NCBI RefSeq assembly: GCF_038396755.1
Contig: NZ_CP149822.1
Coordinates: 3,348,001-3,412,000, forward strand
Direction of reading: 5' to 3'
Length of the DNA: 64,000 nt
Origin: Chitinophaga pollutisoli
GTDB taxonomy: Bacteria > Bacteroidota > Bacteroidia > Chitinophagales > Chitinophagaceae
The notes beneath the pieces were generated by a model. It was not told the origin of the DNA. It worked only from the letters and a program-made list of their open reading frames with translations, and searched no databases. The translations under genes were made by a program, and so were the position numbers. Positions 18,240 through 27,849 of the stretch are shown piece after piece (positions within the stretch are counted from its first letter, which is position 1; every line of letters starts with the position of its first letter).

Positions 18240-21200
18240 TTATAAAGTGAGGTTCAGGCCAACGTTGAAGATGCGCGTTTGCGGATAGAATTGTCCGCTG
18301 CCGGAGGGAGACTCCGGGTCAAAGATCTTCACCTTGTCAAACGTAACCAGATTCTGCCCGCTCACGTAAATACGCAGGTCTTCGATGTTTACGCGCTTGC
18401 GGAGGCTTTCAGGAATGGTGTACCCGATCTCCACCGTTTTCAAACGCAGATAATCGGTGTTCCAGAACCAGAATGTATTGGGCCGGCTCACCCAGTATTC
18501 TTTATCGCGGTCATATGGCCGCGGCATGCTGCCGTCGGGATTTTCAGGCGTCCAGCGGTCGGAGGCGATCTTCATCGGGAAGTTACCGATCAGGCCGGAT
18601 TCCGTGCGGATGTACTGGCTGGAACCGGTGGCGCCCTGCCATAACATGGTAATGTCGAAATTCCGGTAATTCGCAGCCAGGGTCAGCCCATAGTTCCAGG
18701 TTGGGTATTCCGAACGGTCGATGCGGATACGGTCGAGGTCGTTGATCACACCGTCGCCTTTCCCGTCTTTGGTCGGAAGGTCTTCGAAAATGATGTCGCC
18801 CGGCCGTGCGCCACCCACACGCGGGTAGCTTTGCACATGCGCGTCATCCCGGAAAATGCCGATAGCTTTGTAATACAGCGGTGCGCCAATCTGCTTACCG
18901 GTCACCTTTTGCCATTCGGGGGTGTTCGGCGCTTCGTCCCAGTTTACGATTTTGTTTTTCGCGTGGGAAATGTTGGCGATGATCTCGTAAGTGAATTTGC
19001 GCACGGTGCGCTTGTGCGAAAGGTGGATGTCCACGCCTTTGTTCTTCACTTCGCCGATGTTTTCGTCGGGCAGCGTCATGCCGGTATACAGCGGGATGGA
19101 AGCCTGGCGGGGCGCGAGGATGTCTTTACGGTGCGTGTAGAAAAATTCCGCTTCCAATCCGATCAGTCCGTTGAACAGCTTCGTTTCCAGCGCGATGTCG
19201 GTGTTGTTGGAGCGCTCCCAGGTGATGTAACGGTTGGGAATGGTAGATGGGTTCACCGCGCCGTTGGGCGTTCCGCCGAATACGGGCCCGTTGGAGATGA
19301 GGTTGTACGTTTGGAGGTACTGGAACGGGTTGATCAGGTCGTTACCCATCTGCCCGTACGATGCCCGGATCTTGAAATAATCCATCGTGGTACCGAAAGT
19401 GGATTTCCAGAAAGGCTCACTGCTCATCACCCATCCGGCAGACACGCCGGGGAAGAAGCCGAACCTGCGCCCTTCAGGGAAGTTCTGCGATCCGTCGTAC
19501 CGCCAGTTGAAATCAAACAGGTATTTCTCGGAGAAGTTGTAGGAAAAACGGCCGAAGTAGTTAAGGCGCGCGTATTCGAACCCGCTTCCGCTGTTGTCTT
19601 TCTCATCGTTGGACCCTGCATTGATCTGGTCTACGATGCCGGAAAGAAAGTATTTCCTTCTCAGCCAGGCCGCATCGCCTTTCTGCTCACTGCGCTCAAT
19701 CGCGAAAATCGCGCCCACGTTGTGTTTGCCGAAAGCGCGGAGATAGTTGATCTTACCGTTGAGCGTGATATTCTGTCCCTGGTTGAACCACTCATCGAGC
19801 TCGGGCGCGGATACGCCGCGGCTGGACCCGGAAACCTGGGGTTGTCCGTTACCGTCGAAACCATTAAAGGAATACAGCGTCCAGGGTTTGATGAAGCGTT
19901 TGTTGAAGTTGAAGCTCTGGTCGAGCGCGAAGTTGGCGTCGAGGAAGAGCCCTTCCACTTGCGGGATGTACAGGATCGCGCCGAGGTTTGAATTGATGAC
20001 GTAGGTTTTATCGCGCTGGTAGCCGATGGCGTTGGTGCTGGTTACCACCGGATTGTCGCCGTACTCTATATCCGGTCCTGGGAGCCCGTTGGGCCAGATG
20101 GCGGCTTCTGTCGGGCGCCCGCGGAGCAGCGCGCGGAAGATGGAACCGGCGCTCCTGGGCGGGAAATTCCTGTCTTCGAGCCGGCCCGCCACGTCGAGGC
20201 GAACGGTGAAGTACTTGTTGACGTTGGCGTCCAGGTTGATGCGGACGTTATGCTGCCGGTATTTGGTGGCGCTTTCCTTGAAAATCCCGTCCTGGAAAAG
20301 CGTGCCCAGCGACATGAAATAAATGAACTTGTCGGACCCGCCGCGTAGCGAGAGGTCGTGACGGTTCTGGCTGCTGAGGGGTTTCACCACCGCGTCCACC
20401 CAATTGGTGTTGGGGTGCGTCCAGGGGTCGGAGCCGGAAGCGAACTTCTGGATGTCTTCGTCCTTGAAGGGCGCCGCCGCGCCGGAATTGACGTTGATTT
20501 CGTTCACGATCTTCGCGTAAGTTGGCGCATCGGCCATTTCAGGGATACGCGTGGGCTGGGTGAAAGCCTGATTGAAGCTGTAACTCAGCGAAGGCTTGCC
20601 CGATTTACCGCGTTTGGTGGTAATGAGGATAACCCCGTTGGCCGCGCGCGACCCGAAAATCGCCGCCGAAGCGTCTTTCAACACCGAGATATTCTCGATG
20701 TCGTTCGGGTTCAGCCGCTGGAACCCGTCGCGGGGGATACCGTCGATCACCACGAGCGGATCAGAGTTGTTGAAGGTAGAGCGGCCGCGGATGAGGATGC
20801 GGGAGCCATCGTACCCGGGCTCACCGCTGTTATTGAGGGCCATCAGCCCGGAAACGCGTCCCACCAGCGCGTTGGAAACGTTCACGGTGGGGGCCTGCTT
20901 GATTTCGTCGCCTTTCACGGTGCTCACCGATCCGGTTTTGGTGACTTTCTTGGTCGTGCCGTACCCTGTTACCACGTACTCGTCGAGCTGGCTCTCGGTC
21001 TCTTTGAGCGTGATGGTGACCGTGGTGGCGCCCTGGATAGGGAACTCCTGCGTTTCGTACCCGATGAATTGCACTACCAGTACGGCATTGGGCTCCACGC
21101 CGGGCAGCGAGAAAATCCCTTTTTCATCCGTAACCGTGCCTTTGGTCGTTCCCTTCACGACAACCGTCACGCCGGGCAGCGAAACGTTCTTGGCGTCCCT

Positions 21201-21332
21201 GATTTTACCTCTGACCGTGAGTTGCTGGGTGGATTGGGAAGTGGATTGAGCGTGGGAGACGGGCATGTCTCCTGAAAAGACGGCGAGCACAGCCATGAGC
21301 ATGGCTCCGCCATAACGTGGAATTCTTCGCAT
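18240..21332 (-). CDS. SusC/RagA-family TonB-linked outer-membrane transporter
   Basis: 1030 residues. A signal peptide is followed by a CarboxypepD_reg-like domain (about 38-115: GKIRDAKNVSLPGVTVVVKG, GIFSLPGVEPNAVLVV), the TonB-box region, a plug with the SusC signature (LIRGRSTFNNSDPLVVIDG, NDIENISVLKDASAAIFGSR) and a 22-strand barrel ending in the aromatic-poor FNVGLNLTL. There is no STN domain, so it probably does not signal to an anti-sigma factor directly. It makes one transcription unit with the downstream SusD-like gene. Iteron-like 13-bp repeats lie upstream. Confidence 0.96.
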   Translation of the reverse strand: MRRIPRYGGAMLMAVLAVFSGDMPVSHAQSTSQSTQQLTVRGKIRDAKNVSLPGVTVVVKGTTKGTVTDEKGIFSLPGVEPNAVLVVQFIGYETQEFPIQGATTVTITLKETESQLDEYVVTGYGTTKKVTKTGSVSTVKGDEIKQAPTVNVSNALVGRVSGLMALNNSGEPGYDGSRILIRGRSTFNNSDPLVVIDGIPRDGFQRLNPNDIENISVLKDASAAIFGSRAANGVILITTKRGKSGKPSLSYSFNQAFTQPTRIPEMADAPTYAKIVNEINVNSGAAAPFKDEDIQKFASGSDPWTHPNTNWVDAVVKPLSSQNRHDLSLRGGSDKFIYFMSLGTLFQDGIFKESATKYRQHNVRINLDANVNKYFTVRLDVAGRLEDRNFPPRSAGSIFRALLRGRPTEAAIWPNGLPGPDIEYGDNPVVTSTNAIGYQRDKTYVINSNLGAILYIPQVEGLFLDANFALDQSFNFNKRFIKPWTLYSFNGFDGNGQPQVSGSSRGVSAPELDEWFNQGQNITLNGKINYLRAFGKHNVGAIFAIERSEQKGDAAWLRRKYFLSGIVDQINAGSNDEKDNSGSGFEYARLNYFGRFSYNFSEKYLFDFNWRYDGSQNFPEGRRFGFFPGVSAGWVMSSEPFWKSTFGTTMDYFKIRASYGQMGNDLINPFQYLQTYNLISNGPVFGGTPNGAVNPSTIPNRYITWERSNNTDIALETKLFNGLIGLEAEFFYTHRKDILAPRQASIPLYTGMTLPDENIGEVKNKGVDIHLSHKRTVRKFTYEIIANISHAKNKIVNWDEAPNTPEWQKVTGKQIGAPLYYKAIGIFRDDAHVQSYPRVGGARPGDIIFEDLPTKDGKGDGVINDLDRIRIDRSEYPTWNYGLTLAANYRNFDITMLWQGATGSSQYIRTESGLIGNFPMKIASDRWTPENPDGSMPRPYDRDKEYWVSRPNTFWFWNTDYLRLKTVEIGYTIPESLRKRVNIEDLRIYVSGQNLVTFDKVKIFDPESPSGSGQFYPQTRIFNVGLNLTL

Positions 21333-21383
21333 AACTGTAACGTGTTAGGTTTGGGTCAAAAAAATAGTAACTGGTCTGGTGAC

Positions 21384-21520
21384 GATTCAGACACTCGATT
21401 CAGATGTTTGATTCAGATTTTCGATTCAGATTTTTAATTAAACAATAAAGGTTTTCAATTACACGGATTTTCAAACAACACAGGTTTTTCCAAAGATTCA
21501 GATATATAGCTCGATTCAGA
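21384..21520 (-). repeat. GATTCAGA iterons upstream of the susC-like gene
   Basis: GATTCAGA starts at 21384, 21397, 21410 and 21423, exactly 13 bp apart. Two more copies lie at 21495 and 21513. The flanking positions are mostly T (GATTCAGATTTTC). The block starts 52 bp from the susC start and could be a regulator-binding array or a simple tandem expansion. The rest of 21333-21630 is AT-rich and empty. Confidence 0.7.
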
Positions 21521-21630
21521 TCGATCGTTAAGTTATCAAGTTTTTCTTTAAATATTTTCTAAATAAGTGTAAATAGTACATAATGAACTTTAGAAAATAT
21601 CCGGTAACTTAGTACTGTTACTGCATATTC

Positions 21631-22266
21631 ATGAAAGTGAGACTATTATTGGCCGCGGCAGCATTGGCCATCGTTTCCTGCAAAAAGGATAAGAGCGCGG
21701 AAGATCCGTTTAAAGGTCATACCTGCGATTATGCGCCGTACTCCGACGGTGCGCTGTTTTCTTACAACACCGTCGACGGAACCGACGATACGCTCCGCTT
21801 TTCCCTCAAAGCCACCGGCGACTCCACCCTGAATGGCGAAGTTTGGCGGGTGATGGAAAATCTCGATGACGGGAAGGAAGGGCTGTTCCGCTGCGGAAAC
21901 GGTATTTATGAGCAATTCGCCGACTTCTCCAACGTCGCCGGCGGCACCGCTGATCCCATCCGCAGCGTTTACCTGCGCGATAATATAAGCCTCGGCGGCT
22001 CCTGGACCGAAACGGTACTGGTGGATATCTCGTTCGTGGGGCCGGTCAACGCCACGCTCACCCACACCATAATGCAGAAAGGAACGATGAAAGTGGTAGC
22101 CGGACAACGTTTCGAGAATGTGATCGGTGTGCGCACCGAAGTATCGATCCCGCCGCTTGTTCCCGCGCAAACGATCCTTACCAGCTTTTACGCGAAAGGC
22201 GTGGGGCTGATCGAAGCCGATACGCAGCTGGATACGACGTACATCGTTACCTATAATATTCCCTGA
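21631..22266 (+). CDS. Predicted lipoprotein of unknown function
   Basis: 211 residues with a lipobox ALAIVSC (Cys17) followed by KKDKSAEDPF. The mature part is a predicted all-beta domain (YAPYSDGALFSYNTVDGTDD; later GVGLIEADTQLDTTYIVTY), similar in style to lipoproteins of Bacteroidota that start with a 'total/large beta' fold. No catalytic motif is seen. It is divergent from the SusC-like gene and convergent with the AlkA-like gene only 7 bp away. Confidence 0.75.
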   Translation: MKVRLLLAAAALAIVSCKKDKSAEDPFKGHTCDYAPYSDGALFSYNTVDGTDDTLRFSLKATGDSTLNGEVWRVMENLDDGKEGLFRCGNGIYEQFADFSNVAGGTADPIRSVYLRDNISLGGSWTETVLVDISFVGPVNATLTHTIMQKGTMKVVAGQRFENVIGVRTEVSIPPLVPAQTILTSFYAKGVGLIEADTQLDTTYIVTYNIP

Positions 22267-22273
22267 TTTTAAG

Positions 22274-22885
22274 TCATATTTCACCATCCTTCCAGGCCCA
22301 GAGGTAACGGCACGCGTGTGTGCGGTAGGGCGCCCATTTGGCGGACAGTTCCAGCAACCGGATGCGGTGCTGTTTCTTGTCGGCGGGGTCCAGCTTGTAA
22401 AGCAGCGTCATCGCCTGCTGGATGCCGAGATCGTCAGGGGAGAAAATATCTTCGCGGCCGAGGTAAAACATCAGCAGCATTTCGACCGTCCACCGGCCCA
22501 CGCCTTTGATGCGGGTGAGGTAGGCGATCACTTCTTCGTCTGTCATTTTGCGCAGGCGTGCATCGGTGAGTTTTTCTTCGATCACGAAGCGGGCCACGTT
22601 ATGTACATAGGAAACTTTCGCGTTGGAAAGGCCGATGGCGCGGAGGGTTTCGGGCGGTGTGTCGAGAATTTGTTGGGGTTTGGGTTCCTTGCCGCCGTAC
22701 AGCGCCAGGAATCTGCCGTGGATCACCTCCGCCACGCGGGTGGAAAGCTGCTGGCTCATGATGGAACCGATTAGCTTCAGCGCGACGTTTTTCCGCACCG
22801 GCAGCACGGCCAGCGGGGCGGAGACGATCTTTTGCAGTTTTTTATCCTTACGAAGATGCTGAATATAAACTTCGTGCGGTGTCAT
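22274..22885 (-). CDS. HhH-GPD DNA glycosylase (AlkA-like 3-methyladenine glycosylase)
   Basis: 203 residues. A helix-hairpin-helix IKGVGRWTVEMLL is followed by the catalytic Asp in FSPDDLGIQQAM. The N-terminal KLIGSIMSQQLSTRVAEVI helix is typical for the family, and there is no C-terminal FeS-cluster Cys set, which separates it from Nth/MutY. It removes alkylated bases in base excision repair. It starts 9 bp downstream of cysS and is likely co-transcribed. Confidence 0.9.
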   Translation of the reverse strand: MTPHEVYIQHLRKDKKLQKIVSAPLAVLPVRKNVALKLIGSIMSQQLSTRVAEVIHGRFLALYGGKEPKPQQILDTPPETLRAIGLSNAKVSYVHNVARFVIEEKLTDARLRKMTDEEVIAYLTRIKGVGRWTVEMLLMFYLGREDIFSPDDLGIQQAMTLLYKLDPADKKQHRIRLLELSAKWAPYRTHACRYLWAWKDGEI

Positions 22886-22894
22886 ATTTTGTCA

Positions 22895-24391
22895 TTAATC
22901 GATAGCGTAAGACACGGTTCCGTCTTTCTCGTCTTTCAGCTGGATGCCGATCGCCTGCAGCTGGTTGCGGATTTTGTCGGAAGTCGCGTAATCTTTCCGG
23001 CCTTTGGCTTCTTTCCGGATATCGATCAGGAGCTGCAGCACGCCGTCGAGTTTGCCGGTGTCGGCGGTTTCTTCGGAGCGCATCCCCAGGATATCGACGA
23101 GGAACGTGTGCCAGGTGGCTTTGAGCAGGGCGAAAGTGGTTTCGGCGATCTCGTGCATCTTCACTTGTCCGCCGCGGAGCGAATTGATCACAGGGGCCAG
23201 TTCGAAGAGGTTAGCGAGCACGCGCGCGGTGCTGATATCGTCGTTCATGGCGGTGGTGCAATCCTCGCAGAAGGCGCGTACCTGTTTGTCGAGTTCTTCA
23301 TTGATGGCGGCTCCGTTGCCGGCGTATTCCAGTTTCTGGAGCGTTTCGAAAGCGGCCCAGAGGCGTGCGAGCCCTTTTTCCGCGGCCTGCAGCGCTTCGT
23401 TGGAGAAGTCGAGCGTGGAGCGGTAATGGGTTTGCAGGATGAAGAAACGGATCGTCATGGGGCTATAGGCCTTTTCCAGGATCGGGTGCGTGCCGGCGAA
23501 GAGGTCCGTCAGCTTGATCACGTTGCCATAGCTTTTTCCCATCTTCCTTCCGTTGATAGTGATCATGTTGTTATGCACCCAGTACCGGGCCATCATATCG
23601 CCGTGCGCCACAGTGCTCTGGGCGATTTCGCATTCGTGGTGGGGGAACTGGAGATCCATGCCGCCGCCGTGAATATCGAACTGCTTGCCGAGGTACTTGC
23701 CGCTCATGGCGGAACACTCGATGTGCCAGCCGGGGAAGCCGTCGCCCCAGGGGCTGGGCCAGCGCATGAGGTGCTCGGCCGGGGCTTTCTTCCATAACGC
23801 GAAGTCGACTTTGTTCCGCTTTTCGTCCTGGTTGTCGAGCTCACGGGTGGTTTCCAGCTGGTCTTCGATGACGCGGCCGCTGAGGATGCCGTAATGGTGC
23901 TGTTCGGAGTATTTTTTCACGTCGAAATACACCGATCCGTTGGCTTCGTAAGCATAGCCGTCGGCGATGATCTTTTTGATCATTTCGATTTGCTCAACGA
24001 TGTGGCCGGTGGCGGTAGGCTCGATGCTGGGCGGGAGGTTGTTGAATTGTTCCATGGCCCAGTGGTAGAGATTGGTATATTTCTGCACCAGTTCCATGGG
24101 CTCCAGCTTCTCCAGCAGGGCGCCTTTGGCGATTTTATCTTCCGCATCCCTTCCTTCTTCCTCAAAATGCCCTGCATCGGTGATGTTGCGGACGTATCTC
24201 ACTTTGTAGCCCAGGTGCAAGAGGTACCGGTACAGCACGTCGAACGTGATGAAGGGGCGCGCATGACCCAGGTGCGACTCACCCGAAACAGTGGGCCCGC
24301 ACACATACATGCCCACGTGACCGGGGTACAAGGGTGTGAAAATTTCTTTTTGTCGGCTTAGGGTATTGTGTAGTTTAAGCTGTTCTGACAT
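22895..24391 (-). CDS. cysS: Cysteinyl-tRNA synthetase
   Basis: 498 residues, class I. The HIGH-like motif is HLGHARPF, preceded by the zinc Cys in MYVCGPTV. Further zinc ligands are in WHIECSAMS and HHECEIAQ, and the KMSKS loop is KMGKSYGN. The C-terminal DALR helix bundle is complete. Length normal. Confidence 0.97.
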   Translation of the reverse strand: MSEQLKLHNTLSRQKEIFTPLYPGHVGMYVCGPTVSGESHLGHARPFITFDVLYRYLLHLGYKVRYVRNITDAGHFEEEGRDAEDKIAKGALLEKLEPMELVQKYTNLYHWAMEQFNNLPPSIEPTATGHIVEQIEMIKKIIADGYAYEANGSVYFDVKKYSEQHHYGILSGRVIEDQLETTRELDNQDEKRNKVDFALWKKAPAEHLMRWPSPWGDGFPGWHIECSAMSGKYLGKQFDIHGGGMDLQFPHHECEIAQSTVAHGDMMARYWVHNNMITINGRKMGKSYGNVIKLTDLFAGTHPILEKAYSPMTIRFFILQTHYRSTLDFSNEALQAAEKGLARLWAAFETLQKLEYAGNGAAINEELDKQVRAFCEDCTTAMNDDISTARVLANLFELAPVINSLRGGQVKMHEIAETTFALLKATWHTFLVDILGMRSEETADTGKLDGVLQLLIDIRKEAKGRKDYATSDKIRNQLQAIGIQLKDEKDGTVSYAID

Positions 24392-24477
24392 ATCAAAAGG
24401 TTCGAGGGGCGAATTTCGTATTTTATCACCCTAATTTCGAATTTTTTAGCCAAAAGGCGCCCACAAACTTATGAAGC

Positions 24478-25599
24478 CTATTCGTCCTCCCCGAGCCGCA
24501 GGTTGGTGATCACGGGGTAGTGATCGCTGAGATCGGTCTGGATGGTGCGGAAGCCGTGAATGGAAAATGCGGGGTCTGCGAAGATGTAATCGATGCGGAG
24601 CGTGGGCGAGATGCCGGAGAATGTTCGGCCGATACCGCTGCCTTTTTGCAGGAACGCGTCGTTCAGGTTGCCGCGGATGGTATAATAGGTGTAGCTGGCC
24701 GGCGTGTCGTTGAAATCACCGCAAACCACCACCGGGTGCGGACTGTTGCGGATGAAACCGGCTACGATATTTGCCTGGCGGCTCCGGCGGATATAAGCGT
24801 CGCGCATCTTGTTCATAATACCGCGCGTGGCCACAAGCCCCGTATCTTTCTGGGCTTTCACTTTGTTGATCGACTGGTAATCTTCCTTGTTGAATCGGAA
24901 GGATTCGAGGTGCATGTTCACGATGCGGATGGTATCGTCTCCCTTCAGGATATCGGCGTAAATGAGGCTTTCGCCCAGCGGGCCGCTGGACAATTTCACT
25001 TTATCGGATTTGATGATGGGGAATTTCGAGAAGATGATGGACCCCCAGTGCTGGGTGCCATTACGGTTAAAATCGCTCGAAAAAAAACGGTGCGGCATGT
25101 TCAGCTCCCGCGAAATATCCTCCCGGTTATTGAAATCGTTCTTCTTTTCTGAAGTGTAAAAATCCTGCAGGCACAGCACATCCGGCTCATGCCGCTCTAT
25201 CAGTCTGAAAATGGAATCCCGCACGGGCTTGCTGTTCTTTTGACTATATAACCCGAATAAAGCCACGTTGAAACTCATGACGTTGAAGCTCCCGTCCGGC
25301 CGGTCGGCCGTATCCCAGTTCTGCGGCCAGCGCAATGCCACGAACGACGAAACCGACTTCCAGCCCAGCAGCATGGCTACCAGCGGGATGAGCGCGTATC
25401 GAGCGTGGAAAATCAGCCAGAAAACGAGAAACAATACGAGGATACCCAGCAGGAAAGGGAAACCCAGCGTGAGGAAACTGATCGGCCAAAACCTTTCCGG
25501 GGAAATAAAAGGGACCAGGCAGGCAAGCAGAAAAAACACCACAACAAGGATATTTACCGTCAGGAAAAATCCTTTTGTAAAAAGTCGTAAAAATTTCAA
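24478..25599 (-). CDS. Membrane-anchored endonuclease/exonuclease/phosphatase-family protein (copy A)
   Basis: 373 residues. Three N-terminal membrane segments (about 10-90) are followed by an EEP-fold hydrolase: SFNVALFG (first Asn), EPDVLCLQDF, CGDFNDTP (Asp/Asn), RIDYIF and SDHYPVI (final Asp-His). The acidic metal residue usually written QE is QD here. The fold includes DNases and sphingomyelinase-like phosphodiesterases, and the substrate is unknown. The catalytic domain should face the periplasm. A paralogue lies immediately upstream. Confidence 0.85.
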   Translation of the reverse strand: MKFLRLFTKGFFLTVNILVVVFFLLACLVPFISPERFWPISFLTLGFPFLLGILVLFLVFWLIFHARYALIPLVAMLLGWKSVSSFVALRWPQNWDTADRPDGSFNVMSFNVALFGLYSQKNSKPVRDSIFRLIERHEPDVLCLQDFYTSEKKNDFNNREDISRELNMPHRFFSSDFNRNGTQHWGSIIFSKFPIIKSDKVKLSSGPLGESLIYADILKGDDTIRIVNMHLESFRFNKEDYQSINKVKAQKDTGLVATRGIMNKMRDAYIRRSRQANIVAGFIRNSPHPVVVCGDFNDTPASYTYYTIRGNLNDAFLQKGSGIGRTFSGISPTLRIDYIFADPAFSIHGFRTIQTDLSDHYPVITNLRLGEDE

Positions 25600-25723
25600 C
25601 AGGTCAAATGTTTGGCTGCTATAAATTTAAGTCATTAATTGACAATACGTTAATAATTGTAAAGTCGGGTTGTGGAACAGTCGGTTTCGTATGTGAAAAC
25701 TCTTTATTGTGTGACAAACGCAG

Positions 25724-26794
25724 TTACGGGCGAAGCGATAGACGCGTCATAACGGGGAAATGTTGCAATTCTTTCGCGGGGTAAACTTTCACCGATTCCA
25801 CCTGGAAGCGTTGGTCGGGCAGGATATAATCGATGCGCAGGGTGGGAGAGATGGCGGCGAAGGTTCTGCCGATGCCGAAGCCGCGTTGCAGCCAGGCGTC
25901 TTGCAGGCGGTTGCCGCGGACGGTGCGGTAGGTATAAGACAGGGGCACGTCGTTGAAATCGCCGGCCACGATCACGGGGTGTTTTGCATAGTCGATTTCG
26001 TTATTCAGGATATCCGCCTGCCGGGCGATAAGTTGTTTGGTTTGCCCGCGCCCGCCGAAGGGAAGCAGCGCCCGGCCAATGTTGTATTGGTCGCTGTCGA
26101 GCTGGTACGACGCGAAGTGTGCGACCAGCAGTGTCGTAGTATCTTCATGGATGCGGAGGTGCACCCGCACGAGGTCCTCTTTCCGGCTGAATCCGCCGTG
26201 GAATTCGATGCGGGCCGTATCTATGATGGGAAAGCGGGAGAAAACGACAGTGCCGTAAAACCAGGTTTTCCAGTTGATATAATGCGGCGCGAAGTAGTGG
26301 TAAGGATATTTCCCTTTTTCGGCGATCTTTTCGAGGTGATGACTGAGGTCGGGACGGGTATTGGTGTAAAATTCCTGGATGCAGAGGATGTCAGGGGAAG
26401 CTTCGGCGAGTGAGGCGTAGATGCGATTTACGACGAGCGAATCGCTTTTGTAATTGACGAGCCCCATGCTGCTGGAGTTGAACGTCATGACAGTGAATGA
26501 CTTATCTCCGGGTTCCACCTCGCCGCGGAGGCCGCCTACGGCGAAGTACGGGAGCACGCCACGGAGCGAAATAAGCACCGCCACGAGGAGAATTCTCCAT
26601 TCTTTCCGTTTCATCACCAGCCAGATGGCCAATATGAGGATGGAAATAACGAAGAAAACGGGGAACATGGTGCCGGCGAGGCCGATGGGAGGAAAGCCGA
26701 CGGGTCTGAACATGGGCAACCAGGCGGAGGCGACCAGCAAAAATGCCAAAATAAAAGTTCCGATGCGGGGAAGGCGAAGCAGCAATGATTTCAT
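25724..26794 (-). CDS. Membrane-anchored endonuclease/exonuclease/phosphatase-family protein (copy B)
   Basis: 356 residues, paralogue of the adjacent gene with the same plan: three hydrophobic N-terminal segments, then TFNSSSMG, SPDILCIQEFYTNT (canonical QE), VIVAGDFNDVPLSYTY, LRIDYILPD and a terminal HFPVMTRL in which the usual SDH is replaced by L-Q-H. The two copies share 'P-x-S-Y-T-Y/YTYxTxRGN' and 'GIGRTFxxISPTLRIDYI', so they arose by tandem duplication. Substrate unknown. Confidence 0.85.
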   Translation of the reverse strand: MKSLLLRLPRIGTFILAFLLVASAWLPMFRPVGFPPIGLAGTMFPVFFVISILILAIWLVMKRKEWRILLVAVLISLRGVLPYFAVGGLRGEVEPGDKSFTVMTFNSSSMGLVNYKSDSLVVNRIYASLAEASPDILCIQEFYTNTRPDLSHHLEKIAEKGKYPYHYFAPHYINWKTWFYGTVVFSRFPIIDTARIEFHGGFSRKEDLVRVHLRIHEDTTTLLVAHFASYQLDSDQYNIGRALLPFGGRGQTKQLIARQADILNNEIDYAKHPVIVAGDFNDVPLSYTYRTVRGNRLQDAWLQRGFGIGRTFAAISPTLRIDYILPDQRFQVESVKVYPAKELQHFPVMTRLSLRP

Positions 26795-26868
26795 GACGGG
26801 TAACGGGGTATGGGATTGTTTCCATACTAAGATACATCAGCCGTCGTGGATTTTCCGTAAAATCTCTG

Positions 26869-27810
26869 TTATTCGTCTTCGCGGCTGGCGCGGATGAGAA
26901 TTTCACGGTCTTCCGGGGAGAGGCTTTCCATGCCCTGATCGTTGATTTTGTCGAGGATTTCGTTGACGCGATGCTCCGGCACATGGCCCACTTTTACGAA
27001 GGGAACGGGGTTGCGGGAGGGTGGCTCGGGGAAGGTGGCGGCTTCCGTGCTAGCTTTGCCGCTCAACTTTTTTGGATCGAAGAAATGGGTGATGTGATAG
27101 AATACATCAAAAGCTTTATCGCCGAAGCGGCTGCCGTTTTTAAACGCGATCGCCAGCAAAGCGCCTGCGATGGCCCCTCCAGTCATGAAAGCGAGGTGGC
27201 TGATGCTGCCGTCGCCCACAGAAACGGACGCCAGGTGCAATAGGAGGAAAATACCGAAGAATATCCACACTGGTACCCCGCCGCGCCATAGCTGCGGAAA
27301 CACCCGGAGCCCCGGCGAAAGGAATGTAACGCCCGCCGCCATGGCCATCACGCCGGCGTGCGCGCCCATGATCCCGGTGCCCGCCGTCACCGCCGGAAAT
27401 ACCCCCGGCAACAGGTTTACCGCGGCCATATAAGTGGCGTAACCGGCGAAGCTGCCAAGCACATATACGACGGGGATCTGCTTGTAACCCGCGCGCTGCT
27501 GGAGAATGGTGCCGAACACGAACAGCCAGACCATATTGCTGAAAATATCCCAGAAATCCATGTGCGCGAACATCGCGGTGAGCAAGGTCCACGGTTTGGA
27601 TAACAGGGTGGAAGGCGTGGCCGAAACGATCGTGTTGGACAGGATGTCGCGCACGAAGGCGGGCTCGCCGTACTCTTCCATGAGATAAATGATCTTGATG
27701 AAGTACAGGAGAATGAAAACGGTAATGTTCACTAGCAGAAGCTGGGTTACCATGTTTTTTTCTTCGCCCAGGGACAGTCCCGGGGTCCGCTCTTTTTCTG
27801 CTACTTCCAT
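26869..27810 (-). CDS. Rhomboid-fold protein lacking the catalytic dyad (predicted pseudoprotease)
   Basis: 313 residues from ATG 27810 (MEVAEKERTPG); a TTG at 27831 would overlap a TATTTTTG promoter box. It has six or so membrane spans of the rhomboid fold, with the WTLLTAMFAHMDFWDIFSNM block of L1/TM2. The catalytic Ser motif GxSG reads GAHAG (His151), and the TM6 His position reads SHLAFMTGG with Phe208. The Ser-His dyad is therefore absent, as in iRhoms. The C-terminus has a charged cytosolic tail. It lies directly downstream of a rhomboid with an intact dyad. Confidence 0.82.
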   Translation of the reverse strand: MEVAEKERTPGLSLGEEKNMVTQLLLVNITVFILLYFIKIIYLMEEYGEPAFVRDILSNTIVSATPSTLLSKPWTLLTAMFAHMDFWDIFSNMVWLFVFGTILQQRAGYKQIPVVYVLGSFAGYATYMAAVNLLPGVFPAVTAGTGIMGAHAGVMAMAAGVTFLSPGLRVFPQLWRGGVPVWIFFGIFLLLHLASVSVGDGSISHLAFMTGGAIAGALLAIAFKNGSRFGDKAFDVFYHITHFFDPKKLSGKASTEAATFPEPPSRNPVPFVKVGHVPEHRVNEILDKINDQGMESLSPEDREILIRASREDE

Positions 27811-27849
27811 GGCGCTGGTGTTTGTATGCAAAAATACGATTTTAAAAGG

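Noticed and set aside
16449..21332. Complete polysaccharide utilisation locus
   Set aside because: Only the SusC/SusD pair is present; no glycoside hydrolase, sensor or sigma factor is on the same transcript, and the GH3 protein nearby is a peptidoglycan-recycling type on the other strand.
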